A stretch of 64,000 nucleotides of DNA from Lunularia cruciata. Its lineage: Eukaryota; Streptophyta; Marchantiopsida; Lunulariales; Lunulariaceae. The notes under the pieces were generated by a model. That model ran no database searches and had not been told where the DNA came from. It saw only the letters and a list, made by a program, of their open reading frames with translations. Location of the stretch: contig OX419756.1 of the NCBI GenBank assembly GCA_948567375.1, positions 57,018,552-57,082,551 of the forward strand, written 5' to 3'. How positions within the stretch are numbered: position 1 is the first letter of the stretch; every line of letters begins with the position of its first letter. A program made the position numbers and the translations under genes. Positions 56,585 to 64,000 of the stretch are shown piece by piece.

Positions 56585-57640
56585 CACTATGTTTGCTGGT
56601 ATGGTCTTCTAGTAATCCTTGACTATTGAAATCAGTAATAACTCAGGATACCAATAGGCCAAATGTGCCACATGATGTAGAGAGACTTGCTTAGCAGTCT
56701 CATCTCTCTCGACATACAAGTACTTCTATACTTGTATACCTGTAATACCAAGAGCTAGCCATATGATCCAGATATGAAATTCGGTTTGGTAACATCTAGA
56801 ATGATGTTATACATGGTGGTTGAAATAGATCAGATAGAAGTATCACCAAAAGAGTACTTCTACAAATAGTGCAGAAACCAAAATAGACTTGAGAACCTTA
56901 GAACCAATAGCTAGACATATGATTTAAAGGTGAGAATTGATTTGGTAACATCTAGAAGGATGTTACACATGATGGACTAAACAGATCAGAAAGAGGTATC
57001 ACCAAAAAGGGACTTCTACTAATAGAGTAGGAACTGAAATATGCTTGAAATCTTTGAAGGCAATTTTGGAGGCCTAAACGGATGAATTAGGCCTCAAAAA
57101 TGTGCTAATTTCCCTCCTTCCCCTAATAGAGGAAAGGCTGGCCTTCCCTTCCCCCTGCTTTGTCTCGTCGAGAGCTTTCTAATGGTACCTTACGTGATTC
57201 TGAGATTCCTACAAGAAGATTCCCTAAAAGATTCCCTCTGATAAAAGCTTGTTTGACCAACCAGATAGGACCTAGATCGGACATGTCACCCATCCAAGTA
57301 AGTAATCCAAGGGTGGAGCTTGCTGACATGTCACCTATCTGTGTCTCTAATCTTATGGTGGAGCTTCCTTGGCGGAGATCCTCTTTGTCTATATAATAAA
57401 GAGAAGATGCTCCCTTGGAGCATCGATTGTTTGAGTGTGCAATTTGTGTTTTCTCTCTTCTCTTGTCCTTGGGGTATTACAATACCCCGTAATACCGTAG
57501 CTAGTCCAGTGCTAATCCCACCAAACAACTCCAATAGAAATACTCCCTCTAGTAGATATTGCCAAGCAATGAGTGTGGTATCCAGAGGTGTCAAGGTAAT
57601 CAACTCTGGAGGCTCATCCTCATACTGGTCTCTTGGTGCT
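56585..57640 (-). pseudogene. Truncated C5 methyltransferase (B4), motif I-II only
   Basis: From 57603 the frame gives TPLDTTLIAWQYLLEG and motif I as LELFGGISTGLATVL, then is interrupted by the solo LTR. Beyond it (56735-56590) come a TAG also seen in B5, KYLYVERDETAKQVSLHHVA (motif II) and the YPEL segment, then the deletion joint at about 56585. Motif II is cleaner here than in B5, which has a TGA. Confidence 0.8.
56736..57486 (+). mobile_element. Solo LTR (741 bp) with 5-bp target duplication
   Basis: The LTR spans 56741-57481. It begins TGTAATACC and ends GGTATTACA, a perfect 9-bp inverted terminal repeat, and is flanked by ATACC on both sides (56736-56740 and 57482-57486). B5 has the uninterrupted site. 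Inside are two tandem units of about 160 bp (56755-56910 and 56911-57062) and a TATA-like TCTATATAATAAAG near 57388. Orientation is taken from that TATA. The clean ends suggest a younger event than the decay of B4. Confidence 0.9.
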
Positions 57641-58552
57641 ACAAAGGCTCCACTCCAAGTCTACTACACCAACCAATCTACATGTTACTGCAATGCCCCC
57701 TTTGAACTCCACAATGGAACATCCAAGGTGGATGCAACAATCCCACTTGTACTCCAAATCTGAGTGATCTCCTTAGGTACTTGAGTATACTCTACATGGG
57801 CATTCCTTTCCAATAAATCACCAGGCCAAGTAATAGAACCATTGAAAGCTGAAATTGAAGCCACCATGGTCTCGAACTATAGTGAGCCAAGACTACCACT
57901 ACCAAAGCGTATTGGTAAGCTACATACTCATCCCTCAATAGACTACCAACCTGGTCTATAGGAGGTTGTCTCCTCCCAATAGTCAATATTGAAACCCATG
58001 GGTTATAACACTGCTCCTCCAACTAACACATCATACGACTCAACCATGGTTGCAATGGCTTGAGCTCTCACTATAGAGCTATCAATCGGATGACCGGGCT
58101 GAATCTTAACAACCAATTCTCCACATGTGATGTACTGTGTAGAACAACCACCTAGAAATGTTTGGATCTAAAATGGACACCTCTCCACATCTTTAGTCTT
58201 CCATAACTCCAGACCAACAACCGCAACCAACAACCGCAACCAACTTCCCTAACATAAGAGGATGTGCACCAAAGTCTTATAAGGCCCTCTATGGTGTATA
58301 AACCTTCCTTGAGGGTCGCACCAAATGAAAGTCCTCCTTTGGTTATCCAAATCAACAACTCCAAGTGTAAACCGTGCTCAAAGGTTGGTCTAGCTAGTAA
58401 TTCCTCCAATCTAGTCGTTATTGTTTACCATAAGCCACTAGTCGTTGAGCGGATCCCATGCTCCTCAACCAAGTCAGCTCCACTATCAACCACCTTTGCT
58501 ATAGTAGTAGTGCCCACATTATCCCTACAACACAAACCTTGGTAGCCAACCA
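57641..58552 (-). pseudogene. Protease region relic (B4), part 1
   Basis: Carries the YPMGFNIDYW and RPGW-type block (about 57990-57950), and the active-site block LLDFGAHP in place of LLDSGAQP near 58280-58260. The upstream part is separated from it by the large insertion. Confidence 0.7.
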
Positions 58553-59469
58553 GTGTCACGGGGATTGTACAGTCTTGAGATTGCATTGAGCACCTTGCTG
58601 CCTGTGCTTAGGTTGTCTTGTTTGTCAGAGACTTGGTAGTTCTTCCGTAGTCCAACATTGGTGATGTTCTATAGTTTGGTGACATCAGCTCTTTCTTGGC
58701 AACTTGTCTGTCATTACTATGGATGCTCACCCTCCTCAATGGATATTTGCATAAGGCTTTAGATTATTTCTGCCCTTCTCATTCCCTCGGCTATTGTTCC
58801 CGGTATATCATTCAAGACTTTATTCTTGGTCTGTCATTCTTAGGTTTGGTGGGGTTTTTGCTATACTGGTCTGGTCTGATAGAAATAGATCTGGTGGGGT
58901 TTGTGGATTAGTCCACAGGTTATGCAACCGACTCAACCCCGGGCAACTTGTTCAATGATCTGATTCACCTAAGTAGATTGGACTGAGTATTCTAAAAATT
59001 ATGTTCTTTCCTTATCACTATTCACTTATCAAATACACACGCATTCACTCACGAGGAATTTCATTTCCATCACCATTCCAAGTCTTCCCATTTTATAAGT
59101 CCTTTGGGAAAGGTCAATGAGCTCTTGACTAAACAGGGTTCACATCAAAGCACTCTGACTAACCAAGCATATAAAGGAAAGAAAGGAATCAGCCTGGTCC
59201 TAATTCCTATCCTTTACAACTTTTCATCTCCCTGTCTGCAACGTCTCTACTTGACATCCCCTCCAAATCCCCATTGCTTAGCAGATTCTCCCTTGAGGTT
59301 TCTTCCTTTTGTCTGAAAAACACACCAAACTTCTTCTCTCCTTTTGTTTGACACAAATCAGCCACTTCAAAATTTTCTGTCCAAACTTCACACTCTCCGT
59401 CCAACATTCAAAAAATAGTCTCTATCCAGCCCTTATCTCTCCTTCTCGGTCCAAACTCTTCCTTTGTGG

Positions 59470-60230
59470 AAAAGACCTCTCTTGTCCTGCATTCTCAAGA
59501 CATACTTCTTGCAAAAAATTCCTCCCCTCAGGGCTTCACACTCTCAAGGCATACTTCCTGCAAAAAATCTCTTTTTGTCCAAGCCTAGCTCTTGCACTTT
59601 TTCCCTCTCTCTCTCTCCCTTCTGGCCTTCACACTCTCAAGGCATACTTGCAAAAATTTCTCTCTGGCCTGCTCCTATCCAGACTTCTCCTTCATAAAAA
59701 GAACCTCTCCTCTCTTGCACTCTCAAGGCAACACTTCCTGTGAAAATCCTCTCCTCTCTTGGGAACACATTCTCTCCTTCCAACACTTTTAGCAAACCCT
59801 AGTCCTGCAAAACTTTCTCCTGTCCAGTCTTCACACTCTCAAGCCAACTTTCAAGAAATTGCCCCCCCCCCTCTCTTTCATGAGAATTTTCTCTCCTGTC
59901 AACACTCTCAGCCAATCCTACCTTTGAAAAATCTCTTCTCTATCCAGCCTTTCTCCTTCATGAGAATTCTCTCCTGTCAACACATTTTCCATCAACCTCT
60001 ACATTCGAAAAACCTCATCTCTGCCCAGCCCTTCTCCTTTGTGAGAGTTCTCCCCTGTCAACACATTTTCCAACAACCCTACATTCAAAAAGTCTCTCCC
60101 CTGTCAACATCCTCAACAAATCCTCATTCAAAAGATCTCATCTCTGTTTAGCCCTTCTCCTTTGTGAGAGGACTCTCCTATCAATACATTTTCCAGCAAA
60201 CCCTACATTCAAAAAATCTCATCTCTGTCC
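59470..60230 (+). repeat. Pyrimidine-rich degenerate repeats
   Basis: Variants of CACTCTCAAGGCATACTT(C)CTGCAAAAA recur at about 59490, 59550, 59630 and 59720, then variants of CTCCTGTCAACACATTTTCC at about 59965, 60050 and 60175 with CCCTTCTCCTTTGTGAGAG between them. Confidence 0.8.
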
Positions 60231-60345
60231 TTCAATGTCTTTCCCTTCTCTTTCTCTCACTCTCTCCTTTGTCCAATACCTAATCCTTCTAAAATTCTTT
60301 CGTCCAAACAGGCCTTTCTCTCTCAAGCCCTTACCCTCAAAATTA

Positions 60346-60840
60346 TCTCTCTGTCCAAGTTCCAGCTCCGGCACATCCACACTCTTCCTTCAAGAAAAAA
60401 CCCTTCACTCTGGGCTTCTCTCTCAAGCCCTTAAATTCCTGCAAAATTTTGCTCTCTGTCCAAATTCTAGCCCTTGCACATCCACACTTTGAGAAAAACC
60501 CTTCTCTCTGGCCTTCTCTCTCAAGCCCTTACATTCCTATGAAAGTTGTCTCTCTGTCCAAGTTCTAGCTCCCGCACATCCACACTCTCCCTTCAAGAAA
60601 AAAAAACCCTTTTCACTCCTTCTCTCTCAAGCCCTTACATTCCTACAAAATTTTTCTCTTTGTCCAAGTTCAAGCTCTTGCACATCCACACTCTTCCTTC
60701 AAGAAGAGAACCCCTTTTCACTCCTTCTCTCTCAAGCCCTTACATTCCTATGAAAATTTTCTCTGTCCAAGTTCCAGCTCCTGCACATCCACATTCTTCC
60801 TTCAAGAAAAGAAAAACCCTTTTCCCTCTCCATTCCTCTT
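60346..60840 (+). repeat. Minisatellite, five units of about 98-107 bp
   Basis: Each unit begins near CTCTGTCCAAGTTC and runs through GCACATCCACACTCTTCCTT, an A-rich run, then CTTCTCTCTCAAGCCCTTAC and ATTCCT. Starts at about 60346, 60453, 60551, 60655 and 60760. Confidence 0.9.
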
Positions 60841-61528
60841 CAAAGTCCTCTCCTCTTGCTCTGCTCAGTTCCCCAGGCCCTTCTCCTCAAAACTTTTTCT
60901 CCTTCAAGAAAAATCCCTTGTCTCTTCCCAACCTTCCTTGTCCTTTTTGCTAAACTTTCCCTTCTCGACTATATCTCCTGCACACACCTACACATTCCTT
61001 TCCTTCATTCAAAAACTCTCTCCCTTTCTCTTTCCTATTCTCCCTCTTTCCTCCTCAAAATTTTCCTTCCTGAAGTCCTCCCAACCTACTCCTTCAATAA
61101 TCTATCAACCCCCCTTTGTCCTTCTTTTGTTTTCTTTTCAGGCCTTGTTCTCACAACCAACCAACTCTTTTTGTCTCTTGTTTCCCAAGGTACTCCCTCG
61201 AGGCTAAAGACTCTTTTGCTCTCCCACTAAAATGAAAAATAATCTTAGGATCCCAATAAACAAAGTCATGAGTCCTTGTAACATGAGTCTGAGCCCTAAA
61301 ATGTGTAACTCCAAAAAAACTCATGTTTTCATGCAAAATAATAGATAATCCTAAGTTAATGTATTATTTGAGAGCTTTCAAGCTCAAAAAATATTAACAA
61401 AACTTCTGACTTCACAACGGCATGAAGAATATTCCCAAGACAGAATAATTAAGTCATTGCAACGCAAGGAAACAAAACCTTCACACCAAATGGCATCAAT
61501 AGTACATGTGGGTTATTTTCTTGACGAC

Positions 61529-63420
61529 ATTGGAACCCTAAGGATGGGTCAACTTCCACTATAACCTTATCATTGACTAAGAATAATGGAAAGCGCATAA
61601 TCAGTTGAGCCGTCCTTAACATCATGCTAGACTCAATTTGTGTAGTAGTAGATGGTTGACTAGTAGGTAGTCCATCATGCACCCCATCACCACCTACCAC
61701 ACTTGCACTAGGACATCTAGGAGCCATGGATGTTGTCTATAGTGCCTCAAAGAGTGTAAAAGGTTGGGGAAGTCTGACCTATCTACCAGCCTCTCCTCTC
61801 TATAAATTGATACTCATCTAGGCTCTAGAGCACTATTGCACTCCTAGGCATTGCGGCAGATGTATCCATCTATGTTGCTCCGCACATGAAATCCAAGGCA
61901 TCTCTATCACCAACATATGAGGTAGAAGCCTCAACACCCAAATCTAATCTCCTCTAAGCTATAGCCATGCTAGCCAATCTTTGCTTCAATTGCGCAATGC
62001 GAGTAGCCATGGTTGTATCAAAAGTAAAGATAGGTACTAAACCCCTACTAGGTGTGGATCCTCCACCAACACCTTTAATACCTTGTCTTCCATGACCTTG
62101 AGCTCCTCTACCACCTGCGATAGCAACTCTACCACTCCGTAACTCTGGGTGTAGGTCAAAGCATTGGTCATTGGTGTGACCAAAAATGTGGCAATGCTCA
62201 CACTATCTCAATGTTGGCTATGATGCACTAGAGGTATCAAGTCCATTGCCTTGAGTGCACTCTCTCCTATGATGAGGTCCACCACAAGTCCAACACGCAA
62301 CACCACTACTCACTGGTTGTTGCTTATCCAAAAATGAAAGTAAAGGTCTAGCTACACTAGGCCTCCACTCGCTCCATAAGACCTAGGCTATCCACCTTAT
62401 CCTTGAAAACTAACATGGCATGGTGCACTTTGTTGCACTCTGGAAGAAGTAATTGTCGTGGACGAGGTCTCCCTACCAAATCTAGATGTCACCACTCTCT
62501 CCTCCACTATGTTGAGCTCAATATGCTTAGCCAAACCAAAGACCACTACCAAAGTAGGCAAAGTAGCAAGTAACAACATAGCATCACGGACTCTACGTTG
62601 CAATTCCTTGTCCAATATCCCATCCCATGTCCAAACTGGAATGCCTAGGCCTTAGTAACTCCTTGAGTAAAATTGATCAGCCATCTCATGTGAGTGTATG
62701 CCTTGTATAAGCTCTCTCTAGCCTTTTGTTGGAACTCCTACAAGCTCTTCAGCTTGTCAATCTGCATTCCCTAGTAGTTCTACCTCAAACAATGGAAGAA
62801 CTCTACCATGGGGTTAAACCCCGGTACTATACCACCTCCTGTAGTAGTACCTCCATTCGTAGTAGCACCATCTCCAAGAGATCCACCAATGCTACTAGAG
62901 CTAGAACTCGTGGGTACTACTAATGTACCCCTAGAAATTGAGCTTGAAGTGATCAAGACATAGTTCAAAGACCAATATTATCTCCATAGCTCAATCTCCT
63001 CTAAGTAAGCTCTCTTGAACTCATGGTAGTTGGCCATTGATGGACCCTCCAAATGCTAAAATAACCCCTTCCATGCTATGAAGAGTATGAACAAATTTGG
63101 GTTCTGCATCTACTAAAGATCACACCAACTATCAAACTCCTAGATGAAGTCATCCAACTCAATGGTACCTACCGGACCCGAATGACGCTTAGGGCTTTGG
63201 AGGCCCCATAAATCTTGTCCATGTCCCACAACAATGGTGCGGATACACCAAGTGCACTCTCATCTAAATTAACTCTTATGTCAAACTCCAACTTAGAGTC
63301 AATCTCCTCCCTCATTAAGACCTAAGATACAAGCTAATACCAAGTGCCACTTTGAGTAAACCCATTGTGTACTACAACACTATCTCCTCTAAAATCCCCA
63401 AAGAACTCTATTGTGACAAA
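61529..63420 (-). pseudogene. gag: Protease N-terminal part and gag relic (B4)
   Basis: Follows B5 45400-47300 in order: the SASVVGGDGVHDGLPTSQPS segment (61727-61640), the region of both zinc knuckles (about 62310-62150) with substitutions, the gag core DKELQRRVRDAMLLLATLPT (62615-62540) and the Ser/Gly-rich spacer (62968-62780). Several stops and small indels. Confidence 0.8.
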
Positions 63421-63999
63421 GTAACCAACAATTAGAGAACCAACAACCAACAACCAACAACCAAAGAACTGCAAGTAGTACTAGAACCACAACAAGTACC
63501 TTAACTAGAACCAATACAAGTACCCCAGCAAAAATCACCACCAAATGCAAACACCCCAAAGTGCCAACACCACCAATTGAACATCACCAACTAATGTAGC
63601 TCTAACTACGACAACTACATTAAAGGAAAGTGCAACCTATAAATTGTCATCACAACACACACTCTTACAATCTATAGGTCATCACTTCTTGCCTCACCGG
63701 AGAGAAACATAGGTAGTCTGACTAGTCATCACTCCAACCTCACTACCAAGAGCATAGTAGAGTGCCAATACTCTAAATTCAAGGAAAAACACCTCACACA
63801 AACCTGATGCACAAAAAGGAAATAGAGAATAAAGGGAGTCCAATCACAAGAAGGCTAAACAAAAACCTCTATTTGATAAATCAACACCAAATTGACTCTA
63901 TCACCATTTGGCATTTGACTAATCAGAGTACCTATCTACTTCTTGAGCTATGAGGATCACCAAGAATGGGATCAAAGTTCTTGTTGCCAAAATCTGATA
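63421..63999 (-). other. 5' leader of B4 (partial)
   Basis: Collinear with 47300-47780 of B5. It includes a short AACCAAC tandem run (63440-63465) at the gag start. The LTR lies beyond the window. Confidence 0.7.
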
Positions 64000-64000
64000 T

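Larger units (their letters stand above)
58553..61528. mobile_element. About 3-kb insertion of unknown type in the B4 protease
   Basis: Not present in B5: B4 sequence stops after GCCAACCA at 58552 and resumes at GGAACCCTAAGGATGGG near 61529. The insert opens TGTCACGGGGATTG, an LTR-like start, but I see neither a matching end nor a clear target duplication. 58553-59300 is ordinary sequence without a domain; 59300-61200 is extremely pyrimidine-rich on the plus strand and contains tandem arrays; 61200-61528 is AT-rich. No coding frame is believable. A non-autonomous LTR element or a leader or LTR with internal repeats is possible. Confidence 0.6.
52986..63999 (-). mobile_element. Ty3/gypsy element B4 with two secondary insertions
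   Basis: Another minus-strand copy of the B family, running off the right edge inside its leader. From the 3' side: extra R1 module, LTR (53643-53091), polypurine tract, PHD finger, integrase, RNase H, reverse transcriptase, a truncated methyltransferase interrupted by a solo LTR, protease interrupted by a ~3-kb insertion, gag and leader. Methyltransferase motifs IV-X and the following linker (about 1.35 kb relative to B5) are deleted at about 56585. Confidence 0.9.

Noticed and set aside
59470-60840. CRISPR-like array
   Set aside because: Units are contiguous, degenerate and lack unique spacers; the host is a eukaryote.
59309-61230. Overlapping plus-strand open frames of 124-151 codons in the pyrimidine-rich region
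   Set aside because: They exist in several frames at once and encode only Ser/Leu/Phe/Pro/Lys low-complexity sequence that follows the tandem repeats; the absence of stops comes from base composition.

Overview
The window looks like nuclear DNA of a land plant. The evidence is a five-exon nuclear gene for an organelle-type GGQ release factor, Ty3/gypsy LTR retrotransposons (one with a primer site for plant initiator tRNA-Met), and a scrap of plastid rpoC1 embedded in a transposon. A seed-free plant (bryophyte, lycophyte or fern) seems most likely, but I cannot fix the species. Most of the sequence is decayed transposon; only one host gene can be supported.

Layout. 1-1644: 5' end of a minus-strand Ty3/gypsy element (A1: gag, primer site, LTR). 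1645-6946: a 5'-truncated plus-strand copy (B1) of a second Ty3 family, carrying a plastid DNA insertion. About 7200-8130: LINE-like relic. 8700-18560 and 25870-31530: sequence of mixed composition with few transposons, four copies of an unidentified structured repeat, and the release factor gene at 29440-31029 (minus). 18560-25870: AT-rich transposon relics. 32305-34690: rearranged third B copy (B3). 34716-36640: second A copy (A2, plus). 39615-49092: the most complete B element (B5, minus). 52986-63999: another B copy (B4, minus) with two secondary insertions, one a 741-bp solo LTR with a clean 5-bp target duplication.

Main discovery. The B family has the domain order gag (two zinc knuckles) - aspartic protease - C5 cytosine DNA methyltransferase - reverse transcriptase - RNase H - integrase - PHD finger. 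The methyltransferase is recognised from motifs I, II, IV, VI, VIII, IX and X in the right order, and the PHD finger from a Cys4-His-Cys3 pattern closing the pol frame in B5 and B4, with decayed counterparts in B1 and B3. A retroelement carrying both a DNA-methylation writer and a probable histone-tail reader is unusual. Methyltransferase capture by retrotransposons is, as I recall, published for charophyte algae and dinoflagellates (de Mendoza et al. 2018); the pairing with a terminal PHD finger in this host is what I would follow up.

All B copies here are dead. Their in-frame stops are mostly TAG and TGA with almost no TAA, as expected if methylated CHG and CG cytosines were deaminated. Different copies have lost different catalytic residues, so comparing them shows what the ancestor had.
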